From assembly GCA_910585895.1 (NCBI GenBank), contig CAJUHY010000072.1, positions 1-10,922 of the forward strand: DNA of 10,922 nt. The letters are read 5' to 3'. Both the position numbers and the translations under genes were made by a program. The notes under the pieces are model-generated. The model worked only from the letters and a program-made list of their open reading frames with translations, ran no database searches and had not been told where the DNA came from. Origin of the DNA: an uncultured Lachnospiraceae bacterium. GTDB lineage: Bacteria > Bacillota > Clostridia > Lachnospirales > Lachnospiraceae. Positions 5,101-10,922 of the stretch are shown piece by piece (within the stretch, counting starts at the first letter, position 1; every line of letters starts with the position of its first letter).

Positions 5101-8061
5101 TATGGAAATAGCTGCCTCAATATCTTTGTAGTGTCCGCCTTTCAGCTCATCAAGATAAAGCTTTACTTCACACTCGGCGCCCATAACGCCGCTCACTTCC
5201 GGCGTTGCTGTCATAGTCGCATTCAGTTCGGCTGCGGGCTGGGTCGTTCCGGTAATCTGATCGGACACCTTAAAGTAATCTACGTCCACATAACCGCCAG
5301 TTCTGTCAGTTGCATAATTAAAGATTGCAAACTTGCTGCCCATGAAATGAATCAGTTCATAAGTCATCTTCATGGCACTGCCAAGCTTATTCCATGTCTT
5401 GCCATCAAAGCTGTAATAGAAAGTGACTGTATCTTTCTCTGTGCCGTCGGCATTTCCTGCATAATTAAAGTCTTCCTTGAGGTATACAATGTTTCCCGTA
5501 CAGTCCACGCTTTCTTTGATAACAGGCTTATCTTCCTTAGCTGCGTCATTACCGGAAGCATCCACCATCACAAGCTGCGCATTATCCGCTCCCTTCTTGA
5601 CCGCAATATAGCCATAGTTGTAGGAAAGGGAGCCAAGCCCTGCCACATCTCCCTGCTTCATGTTGCTGATATCCATACGGATTGTGCCGGAACATGCCGG
5701 ACCAAAGGTCCTCTGTGTCAAGGTATTTCTTGCGTTGAGAAGGCTGGCAGCCTTACTTCCTGTCTTTAACCTCAGCCAGCCGTCACGCTCGGTCAACGAC
5801 CAATTGTTGTTATTGGGGTTATGATTCCACTGCCATACAAGGTCAAGGTTAGAGCCATTGTAATCATGCTCGCCAGGTTCTGCCGGTTCATTGCTTTTTA
5901 CCTCTTCCTCAATAGACACATCGTCCAAATAGAAATCAATATAAGGCGCACCTGTCTCATTTGCATTCACATACAAGGTCCATGGATAAGTGTTCGTTGC
6001 ATCTTCTGGCATCGTCCATTTCCCGCTGACTTCCGTCCATTGCCCAGTCTTCGCTGTCACAGATGCCATAGATGGGTAAGTAGGTTCTGTCGAATCCCCT
6101 GTCGTCCCTTTCATGGTAAAGTTAATCGTGTGCTCCGCCGGCGTTGCCGCATCGTATTTGACACGCGCCTTGAGAATATAAGTACTGCCGGGCTTCATCT
6201 TATCGCCAAAGACAATCGCCGGTCCATGCCAGCCTGCTGAACGTTCGCTGACTTTCAGGCACTTGTCATCTGCTCCCCCAAATCCTGGCTGCACAAGCTC
6301 AATCTTTGCATGGTTCTCAAAGGGAACCCACGGTCCCAAGCCAGTCATAAAAGAACTGTCTCCCGCCAAATTGTCATTGGGGACCGTCACTGAAAAATCA
6401 TCCAGATAATAGTCCATCAAATCATTGTCCGGATCTTGCGCTGCAGTCCAGCTCGTCTCCACAAAAATATGTAAATTTTGGGGGTCGAACGGAAACTCAT
6501 CGCTCTTATCTTTAGCAGTATAAGTACCCTTAAAGTCTACCCATTCTCCCTTTTTCCCATGAATCGTTACAAGGTTCTGGCGGTAATTGTAATTTGCGCC
6601 ATGCTGAAGCGTAACAATGAAATCTTTGGTGTCCGGTCCATTTGTATATTTGAGCTTTCCGGAAATTGTATAAGTCTTGCCGACTTCCATCTTACCGCTT
6701 ACATTCTGGCAGGCGCCGCTTCCGGTCCCCTGTCGTCCTGATACAAAGAGGCTGTAACTGCCGCTTGCCTTTTCCGTATCCACTGCTTCAAGATTGCAGG
6801 CCTTCTCTCCCGGCGTAGTTGTCCAGCCGTCCGTGTTTCCCGTCTCCAGATTTCCATTCGTTATCAACTGGATAGTTCCGTCATCTGGCGTAGTAACCGC
6901 AGCTCCACCTTCTGCGCCTGCCGTATTAAAGACCTTAGCCTCCTCCGTTGCTGTCTGTGCCTCAAACACCCTGTGCTCCGCATCATTATAGAACTCATCG
7001 GATTTAACCAGGGATTTGATGCTGCTGCCTGTAGCAGGAAGCGTCATTTTGGCTTCCACGGTCTTGCCATCGCCGTCCTTGCCGAGCATTGGCCAGCCGT
7101 CTTTCCAGACACAGTCCGTGAGAATCGGCGTACGTCCGATTGCCCCATGGTCCTGGAACATGAAACCGTACCACTTGTCGTCTGGAGTGTCAATGACCGC
7201 TCCCTGCGCTACGCCGCCGCCCACGCCGTTGTTCTGGAAATTTGCCTTTAAGATAATCTTATTCTCCCACTGTGTACTGGGAAATGTCTTGCTTCTGTGG
7301 CATACTTCCGTACGCACGCCGCCTTCCGGCCAGCAGATATTGAACACATAGTAATACTCGCCCTTTTTGATGATATGTGTCCCTTCGCCCGCAAGGTTGG
7401 TTCCAATCTTGTCCTCTCCCCATTCTTCCGTCTTGATATCAAAAAGCGTTATTTCCGTATCGGTCTTTACCGTCTTATAATCATCAGACAATTGCGCGCA
7501 TTTAATCTGTCCTCCGCCATAGAGGAGATACCCTTTTCCGTCGTCATCAAAAAACAATGACAAATCATGGAAAAATCCGTTCAGGGTTGTCTTTGTCCAA
7601 GAACCTTTCTCAATATCATCCGTCGTATAGAGATAAGCTTTCTTCGTGGTGTTGCTGTTAAATGCCACATAATATATGCCGTTATGGTACTTCAGGCTTG
7701 TAGCCCACTGCCCATTGCCGTACATACTCTCGCCGTTTCTCAGGTTCATGGCATCCGTATCTCCCAGAATATCGTACACGTAATTCACGATTTCCCAGTT
7801 CACAAGATCCGTAGATTTCATGATGGGACATCCCGGAGATAAATGCATGGTCGTGCTGACCATATAATACGCGTTGCCCACACGTATGATGTCGATATCC
7901 GGCACATCTGCATAAATAACCGGATTATCGAAGGTTCCATCAGTATTCGCTGATGACGATGTCGCTGCCCGCGTTTCTGCCGGTATCATGGTAAATACCA
8001 TGACAGCCGCAAGAATCAAAGAACATGCTCTCTTCCATCTGTTTCTCAATGTTTTCCTCAC
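2134..8061 (-). CDS. Secreted multidomain double-GH43 arabinoxylan-active glycosidase
   Basis: A 1975-residue exported enzyme predicted to remove arabinose and/or xylose from arabinoxylan outside the cell. Order by residue: signal peptide 1-32; GH43 domain at about 44-350 (candidate base Asp55 in ADVPDID, Asp166 in HDLSLF, acid Glu226 in GEGTHI); CBM4/9/22-like beta-sandwiches at about 398-560 and 563-720, each ending in a YLDD motif; GH43 C-terminal (CBM91-like) module at about 735-935 starting at LVWQWNHNP; cohesin-like domain at about 946-1080; second GH43 at about 1092-1440 (Asp1104 in ADPYAMEYDGRVYVY, Asp1238, Glu1305), resembling B. subtilis XynD; CBM6-like module at about 1460-1572; FIVAR-like repeats 1574-1700; Pro/Gln linker 1701-1723; two LRR_5 units 1723-1954; Lys-rich tail. 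The chosen start is GTG at 8061, with AAAGGAG at 8068-8074 six bases upstream. An in-frame ATG at 8130 lacks an RBS and would bury the signal peptide. No LPXTG or SLH motif is present. Subfamily assignments and exact specificity are inference. Confidence 0.93.
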   Translation of the reverse strand: MRKTLRNRWKRACSLILAAVMVFTMIPAETRAATSSSANTDGTFDNPVIYADVPDIDIIRVGNAYYMVSTTMHLSPGCPIMKSTDLVNWEIVNYVYDILGDTDAMNLRNGESMYGNGQWATSLKYHNGIYYVAFNSNTTKKAYLYTTDDIEKGSWTKTTLNGFFHDLSLFFDDDGKGYLLYGGGQIKCAQLSDDYKTVKTDTEITLFDIKTEEWGEDKIGTNLAGEGTHIIKKGEYYYVFNICWPEGGVRTEVCHRSKTFPSTQWENKIILKANFQNNGVGGGVAQGAVIDTPDDKWYGFMFQDHGAIGRTPILTDCVWKDGWPMLGKDGDGKTVEAKMTLPATGSSIKSLVKSDEFYNDAEHRVFEAQTATEEAKVFNTAGAEGGAAVTTPDDGTIQLITNGNLETGNTDGWTTTPGEKACNLEAVDTEKASGSYSLFVSGRQGTGSGACQNVSGKMEVGKTYTISGKLKYTNGPDTKDFIVTLQHGANYNYRQNLVTIHGKKGEWVDFKGTYTAKDKSDEFPFDPQNLHIFVETSWTAAQDPDNDLMDYYLDDFSVTVPNDNLAGDSSFMTGLGPWVPFENHAKIELVQPGFGGADDKCLKVSERSAGWHGPAIVFGDKMKPGSTYILKARVKYDAATPAEHTINFTMKGTTGDSTEPTYPSMASVTAKTGQWTEVSGKWTMPEDATNTYPWTLYVNANETGAPYIDFYLDDVSIEEEVKSNEPAEPGEHDYNGSNLDLVWQWNHNPNNNNWSLTERDGWLRLKTGSKAASLLNARNTLTQRTFGPACSGTIRMDISNMKQGDVAGLGSLSYNYGYIAVKKGADNAQLVMVDASGNDAAKEDKPVIKESVDCTGNIVYLKEDFNYAGNADGTEKDTVTFYYSFDGKTWNKLGSAMKMTYELIHFMGSKFAIFNYATDRTGGYVDVDYFKVSDQITGTTQPAAELNATMTATPEVSGVMGAECEVKLYLDELKGGHYKDIEAAISIPGIMSVDNVVFNSEAIKGRAIYEVKGSRLYLKVKGNDVSFAAADKLFATIKLKVDGYVSKEEAQEVKADYIRVDGGASEYDVTGCIAPVTLKHVDTKAIAKKLGYGNPIFSHALGADPYAMEYDGRVYVYMTADDYQYDANGNVIDNNFSYIKTFRVVSSADLMNWTDHGEIPVAGPDGIAKWANNSWAPAIAHKEIDGKEKFFLYFADGGTGIGVLEGDSPLGPWRDPLGQKMFPTSYPDCADGVVWCFDPAVLVDSKGDGYIYFGGGIPGGQTPSDDQKNYPNTARVAKLAPDMVHVEQKDGKSVVSKIDAPCMFEDSGIFEYNGKYYYSYCSNFSGPHYDGNPGFGNICYMVSDNPMGPFTRDTYAGEIFSNPSVWFGTGGNNHHATFVFEGESYFIYHAQTVAKEENKQKGYRSTHIDKIEMRSDGSIKEVKGTYAGIPQLHTMNPYERIDAETIAWNAGVNVVPCEEPGKLFADYNTALTDLQDKDWTAVSQLEFGEEGAVGIKVNAASAEGGRIEVRLDSPEGTLAGTVEVPATGGEDEYELVECDLDNITGTKNVFLVFRGSATENIMNVDYYEFVEMPIKDKLAVKISKAEQLLAGLTGTEKTNLQSAVNAAKAVLNKAGATDAELQKAFADLEAAVNEVQKPANEKLSDKIAEAKGLLAKLTGTAKTKLQAAIDAAEAVLNNPKSDQFDMEEALAKLSQSVNEAGQGTGVTPPPQQQEQPPKVNEAFTATDGLSYKVTAYSGKSKTVTVTGISKKVTSITIPDTVSYKKEVFQVTAIGNNAFTGQASLKSVVIGKNVTSIGAKAFYNDKNLAKVTFKGTTVKTIGRDAFKGIKKNAAFSMKKTFTFKNVKYKITKCTASVKQVTVTGLSKKLTSLNIPATVKYNGMTFKVTSINKKALRKQTKLKSVTIGKNVKSIGANAFDGDKKLAKIKFSGTAIKSIGKNAFKGIKKNATFTVKKAKKAYYNKLLKKAKTKNYKVK
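2200..2895 (-). repeat. Tandem pair of BspA-type leucine-rich repeat units (116 residues each)
   Basis: Residues 1723-1838 (2548-2895) and 1839-1954 (2200-2547) of the large glycosidase align end to end with an offset of 116. Shared landmarks include TVTG-SKK, LKSV-IGKNV-SIGA-AF, and a final AFKGIKKNA-F-KK. The IGxxAF pattern is the hallmark of LRR_5/BspA-like repeats, which in many Firmicutes surface proteins mediate attachment or binding. The second copy is richer in lysine and is followed by a very basic tail. The pair most likely arose by duplication within the gene. Confidence 0.8.
2962..3342 (-). repeat. Two FIVAR-like helical repeats in the glycosidase
   Basis: Residues 1574-1637 and 1638-1700 are two alpha-helical units of about 63 residues. 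Both carry the pattern KIxxAxxLLAxLTGTxKTxLQxAxxAAxAVLN, followed by an acidic, Ala-rich helix ending in VNE. This fits the FIVAR type of stalk or binding repeat found in Gram-positive surface proteins. They sit between the CBM6-like module and the Pro/Gln linker, so a spacer role that holds the catalytic part away from the cell surface is plausible. Confidence 0.7.
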
Positions 8062-8276
8062 TATAAACTCCTTTCTTTGCAGAGGAAAGATTGTAAGTAT
8101 TCTACAATGAAATATCCGCAACCTTTCCATATTTTATGAATGTGATATAATTGTCGCACAATATTTATTATTTTTCATCCCCTAAAACTATAGAAAATGA
8201 ATAAAATAGTGAGAAAAATATTTAGTTTTCTATATTTTTATTACAATATTATAGCCTGCCTCAAATGAGATAAGTG
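8062..8276 (-). promoter_or_regulatory. AT-rich upstream region of the glycosidase gene with two dyads
   Basis: No gene is supported here. On the minus strand the RBS AAAGGAG is at 8068-8074. Two dyads stand out: ATTGT-N3-ACAAT at 8150-8162 and ATTGTA-N7-TACAAT at 8090-8108, with centres about 57 bases apart. The TACAAT half at 8090-8095 is also a good -10 match, giving a leader of about 22 bases, yet nothing like TTGACA sits 16-18 bases upstream. That is what an activator-dependent promoter would look like. A perfect TATAAT (8248-8253), also with a poor -35, is an alternative that would give a leader of about 180 bases. Assignment of the dyads to the nearby response regulator is inference. 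Confidence 0.4.
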
Positions 8277-8316
8277 AAAAAGCATCTGACGTATCCAATA
8301 CCGCCAAATGCTTTTT
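8277..8316 (-). terminator. Intrinsic terminator after the MATE gene
   Basis: A 15-bp stem (8277-8291 with 8302-8316) and a 10-base loop lie 16 bases past the MATE stop codon. Read as minus-strand RNA, all 15 positions pair, two of them as G-U wobbles, and the stem closes with AAAAAGCAU/AUGCUUUUU. As plus-strand RNA those two positions become A-C mismatches, so the structure is built for minus-strand transcription. It isolates the MATE gene from the glycosidase gene. Confidence 0.8.
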
Positions 8317-8332
8317 ATTTCCTATACTTTCT

Positions 8333-9685
8333 CTATTCATATTTCCTGGTGATATCTTTCAGCCATCCAAACTTCTTGTAGTGGACATACACTGCCGGAA
8401 TCTTCCAGAATTCATCCAGACAAAGGATAAAATAAACTACCATTGGCGGAAGATTCAGCACAAATGCACAGAAAAATCCCAGAGGCACGCTGATACACCA
8501 CATGACAACAATATCACAAATCATGCCAAACTTAGAATCGCCGCCTGCACGGAACACACCGGAAATCAACAGTGTATTCATTGCCTGTCCCACCACATAA
8601 TAAGAACTAATCCACAGCATGATATTCAGATAATTTACCGCGCGGTCCGTCAGGGAAAAACACATAAACACAACCGGGCGCAGCAGCAATATCAGGACAC
8701 CCGTAGCTATCCCCACCACAAGCGTTACATAGCATGATTTCCTAGCATCCCGCCTGGCATCCTCTATTCTGCCTTCGCCAATCTCAATGCCAAGAAGCAC
8801 GGAAGCTCCGGAGCCAAGCGCAAATCCCATAATCATACACAGGTTGCGGACCGTTGACACCACAGAATTTGCCGCCACCACATCGGCATTCATATGTCCC
8901 ATAATTACCGAGTACATGGAAAACGCCAATGTCCACGCAAAGTCATTGATTAACGCCGGGATAGAATATTTACAGAAGTCGGCAAACAGCATTTTATGCT
9001 TGCCGAACATAATCTTTAAATCTATGCGGAATATTTTCCCCCGTACCGCGTCCGCCAGACAAAGCAGCAATTCCAGCACACGCGCCGTCGTCGTCCCCAC
9101 AGCAACACCGATAACACCGAGCTTGGGCGCGCCGCCAATGCCAAAAATAAACACAGCGTTCAATACCACATTCGACAGCAGAGCCGCCGCACTGATTGCT
9201 GTGCTGATTTGTGCTCGCTCCATACTTCGCAGCACACAGAGGTATACCTGTGAGAAACTCATACACACATAGGAGGCGCCTACAATCCTCAGGTAGGAGG
9301 AGCCAATGGAAATCAAAGTCTCATCAGCAGTGTAAATCCTCATCAGCGTTTCTGGTATAGCAACTGAACCAATGGCAAGGACCAGGGTTATCGTAAAGGC
9401 AATCTTTACCGCAATGCCCATCACCGCCTGGATGGAATCGGTGTCCTTCTTGCCCCAATACTGTGAAGCGAGCATGACCACTGCCGAAGAAATTCCAAAG
9501 AATACTCCTGACAATAGAAACTGAAACTGATTTGCCAGGGATACCGCAGACAATTCCGTCTGTCCTACATACCCCAGCATAAACACATCCGCGGAATTCA
9601 CCGCATTTGTGATGAAATTCTGTAACGTAATCGGTAGTACCAATGCCATCAGGGACCGGTAAAATCTCTTGCTTTCTGCTTTCAT
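8333..9685 (-). CDS. MATE-family multidrug/toxin efflux transporter
   Basis: A 450-residue polytopic membrane protein, the normal length for MATE transporters, which have 12 helices in two six-helix bundles and export small molecules in exchange for Na+ or H+. Family marks are ITNAVNSADVFMLGYVG (25-41) with the first-helix Asp33, ASQYWGKKD (73-81) after helix 2, the second-half equivalents GSGASVLLGIEIGEG (291-305), and SGVFRAGGDSKFG (375-387) near the start of the last helices. The ATG start has AAAGGAG at 9695-9701, nine bases upstream. It stands alone, with its own promoter-like sequence and terminator, so it is probably a single-gene transcript. The substrate cannot be predicted; the family includes drug and metabolite exporters. 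There is no visible functional link to the glycosidase. Confidence 0.93.
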   Translation of the reverse strand: MKAESKRFYRSLMALVLPITLQNFITNAVNSADVFMLGYVGQTELSAVSLANQFQFLLSGVFFGISSAVVMLASQYWGKKDTDSIQAVMGIAVKIAFTITLVLAIGSVAIPETLMRIYTADETLISIGSSYLRIVGASYVCMSFSQVYLCVLRSMERAQISTAISAAALLSNVVLNAVFIFGIGGAPKLGVIGVAVGTTTARVLELLLCLADAVRGKIFRIDLKIMFGKHKMLFADFCKYSIPALINDFAWTLAFSMYSVIMGHMNADVVAANSVVSTVRNLCMIMGFALGSGASVLLGIEIGEGRIEDARRDARKSCYVTLVVGIATGVLILLLRPVVFMCFSLTDRAVNYLNIMLWISSYYVVGQAMNTLLISGVFRAGGDSKFGMICDIVVMWCISVPLGFFCAFVLNLPPMVVYFILCLDEFWKIPAVYVHYKKFGWLKDITRKYE

Positions 9686-9694
9686 TGTGTGTAA

Positions 9695-9737
9695 CTCCTT
9701 TCAAATCAGTTCTCATGGATTCCCCTTACTAATTATA
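9695..9737 (-). promoter_or_regulatory. Candidate -10 element and RBS of the MATE gene
   Basis: On the minus strand a perfect TATAAT lies at 9732-9737, about 30 bases before the RBS AAAGGAG (9695-9701), giving a leader of roughly 40 bases. No good -35 is present at the normal spacing. An 8-base palindrome, GGGTACCC (9745-9752), falls in the spacer and could be an operator or chance. Confidence 0.45.
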
Positions 9738-9751
9738 GATAGAAGGGTACC

Positions 9752-9779
9752 CTGTGAACTCGTCCTCGGAGTTACACAG
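9752..9779 (-). terminator. Weak hairpin after ychF, possible terminator
   Basis: CTGTGAACTC (9752-9761) pairs with GAGTTACACAG (9769-9779) with one bulged base and a 7-base loop, beginning five bases past the ychF stop codon. The sequence that follows on the minus strand has no strong T-run, so it may be a weak terminator or only an RNA structure. Confidence 0.35.
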
Positions 9780-9783
9780 AGAC

Positions 9784-10881
9784 TTATACGTTAAACCGGA
9801 ACAAAATCACGTCTCCATCCTTCACAACGTATTCTTTTCCTTCCAGTCCAACCAAACCTTTCTCTTTTGCCGCCGCCAGAGAGCCGCAATCCAGCAAATC
9901 CTGGTAATTGACCACCTCTGCACGGATAAAGCCGCGCTCAAAATCTGTATGGATTTTACCTGCCGCCTGAGGCGCTTTAGTGCCTTTCTTAATCGTCCAC
10001 GCACGCGTCTCATCCTCCCCTGAGGTCAGGTAACTAATCAGCCCCAACAGGCTGTAACTTGCCTTAATCAATTTTTCAAGACCGGATTCCTCTAAGCCCA
10101 GTTCCTCCAAAAACATAGACTTTTCCTCGTCATCCAGTTCTGCAATCTCCTGCTCAATCTGGGCACAGATAACAAATACCTCGCAATTCTCCTGTGCAGC
10201 ATTTTTCCTTACTTCCTGCACAAAGGCATTGCCGGCTCCATCATCCGCCAAGTCATCCTCAGATACATTTGCCGCATAGATGACCGGCTTGGCTGTCAGC
10301 AGATTATAACCCGCAAACCACACCTGCTCATCCTCATCTTCCGTCTCAAAACTCTTGGCAAGTCTACCTTCTTCAAGATGCTCTTTTACACGTTCTAAAA
10401 GGTTTAGCTCTTTTGCCAGAATCTTATCCATCCTGGCGCCCTTACTGGTCTTGGCAATCCTGCGCTCAAGGATTTCTATGTCAGAAAAAATCAATTCGAG
10501 ATTGATAGTTTCAATATCACGCACTGGATTGATGCTGCCATCCACATGTACAATATTACTGTCCTCAAAACAACGCACCACATGTACAATAGCATCCACC
10601 TCACGGATGTTGGACAGAAATTGATTGCCCAGTCCTTCCCCTTTGCTGGCTCCTTTCACAAGTCCGGCAATATCTACAAACTCGATGACAGCCGGAGTTA
10701 CCTTCTTAGATTGATACAAATCCCCCAATTTTTTCAACCGTTCGTCCGGTACTGTCACTACACCCACATTAGGGTCAATTGTACAAAAAGGGTAATTTGC
10801 AGATTCTGCTCCCGCCTTTGTCAACGAATTAAATAATGTACTTTTTCCTACATTGGGCAAGCCCACAATTCCTAGTTTCAT
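9784..10881 (-). CDS. ychF: Obg-like ATPase YchF (OLA1 family)
   Basis: A 365-residue ribosome- and stress-associated P-loop ATPase of the cytoplasm, essentially the family's usual length (about 363). The G1 motif is GLPNVGKST (7-15). Switch I carries the family signature FCTIDPNVG (32-40). G3 is DIAG (70-73), followed by Leu74 where classical G proteins have the catalytic Gln, as expected for HAS-type NTPases. G4 is NVSE (205-208) instead of NKxD, the known basis for preferring ATP over GTP. A coiled-coil region spans about 125-200, and a TGS domain fills about 280-363. The start has AAAGGAG at 10893-10899, eleven bases upstream, a slightly long spacing. All motifs are intact, so it should be functional. 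It is conserved housekeeping material and gives no hint about the neighbouring sugar-related genes. Confidence 0.98.
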   Translation of the reverse strand: MKLGIVGLPNVGKSTLFNSLTKAGAESANYPFCTIDPNVGVVTVPDERLKKLGDLYQSKKVTPAVIEFVDIAGLVKGASKGEGLGNQFLSNIREVDAIVHVVRCFEDSNIVHVDGSINPVRDIETINLELIFSDIEILERRIAKTSKGARMDKILAKELNLLERVKEHLEEGRLAKSFETEDEDEQVWFAGYNLLTAKPVIYAANVSEDDLADDGAGNAFVQEVRKNAAQENCEVFVICAQIEQEIAELDDEEKSMFLEELGLEESGLEKLIKASYSLLGLISYLTSGEDETRAWTIKKGTKAPQAAGKIHTDFERGFIRAEVVNYQDLLDCGSLAAAKEKGLVGLEGKEYVVKDGDVILFRFNV

Positions 10882-10922
10882 TTTATCTCAATCTCCTTTG
10901 AATTTTCTTATATTTTATAAGG
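10882..10922 (-). promoter_or_regulatory. ychF leader with RBS; promoter cut by window edge
   Basis: Besides the RBS (10893-10899), the minus strand has the AT-rich inverted repeat CTTATA-N3-TATAAG (10907-10921), which contains TATAAA/TATAAG sequences usable as a -10. A -35 would fall outside the window, so the promoter cannot be judged. Confidence 0.3.

Noticed and set aside
5131..5769. Plus-strand open frame of 212 codons opposite the glycosidase gene
   Set aside because: Antisense shadow of the GH43 gene with no family resemblance. Its His- and Cys-rich stretches come from the complementary codons.
8131..8276. Possible riboswitch or leader RNA upstream of the glycosidase gene
   Set aside because: The region is very AT-rich, has only short A/T stems such as 8189-8197 with 8226-8234, and has no terminator-antiterminator pair or recognisable riboswitch core.
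8787..9272. Plus-strand open frame of 161 codons opposite the MATE gene
   Set aside because: Antisense shadow; the MATE frame is continuous with strong family motifs.
1..10922. Undescribed multi-gene system such as a defence island, prophage or secondary-metabolite cluster
   Set aside because: The six genes are a housekeeping ATPase, a solitary transporter, a glycosidase and a two-component pair whose regulator is cut by the edge. No integrase, transposase, tRNA attachment site or unknown conserved gene set is visible.

Overview
The window looks like a chromosomal stretch from an anaerobic gut-type Firmicute, most likely a Lachnospiraceae or related Clostridia member. The basis is strong AGGAGG-type ribosome binding sites, a YesM-type sensor kinase overlapping an AraC-family-style response regulator, a very large multi-modular secreted GH43 enzyme with FIVAR-like and BspA-like leucine-rich repeats, and the codon and protein style of the ychF and MATE genes. 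The family placement is inference from protein style; no 16S or other marker that would settle it is present.

Every gene I can support lies on the minus strand, so the biological reading order runs from right to left. (1) ychF (9784-10881) is a housekeeping Obg-like ATPase. (2) A MATE-family efflux transporter (8333-9685) has its own promoter-like sequence and ends in a clear intrinsic terminator (8277-8316). (3) An AT-rich regulatory gap of about 215 bp carries two ATTGT-type dyads. (4) A 1975-residue secreted glycosidase (2134-8061) starts at a GTG codon. (5) A gap of about 300 bp holds a perfect 10-bp hairpin and a long imperfect inverted repeat that looks like a REP/MITE-type dispersed element and may also serve as a terminator. 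(6) A two-component system follows: the sensor histidine kinase (38-1834) overlaps by four bases (ATGA) the start of a response regulator that runs off the left edge (1-41).

The centrepiece is the large enzyme. It reads as signal peptide, GH43 catalytic domain, two CBM4/9/22-like beta-sandwiches, a GH43 C-terminal concanavalin-like module, a cohesin-like domain, a second GH43 of the B. subtilis XynD (arabinoxylan arabinofuranohydrolase) type, a CBM6-like module, two FIVAR-like helical repeats, a Pro/Gln linker, two BspA-type LRR units and a Lys-rich tail. It is best explained as an exported, probably surface-associated enzyme that debranches arabinoxylan. The neighbouring two-component system is a plausible regulator of it, although no site shown here proves that. 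I see no phage, CRISPR, toxin-antitoxin or defence locus, and I do not think the window hides an unrecognised multi-gene system. The novelty is in the architecture of the large enzyme and in the two intergenic regions.
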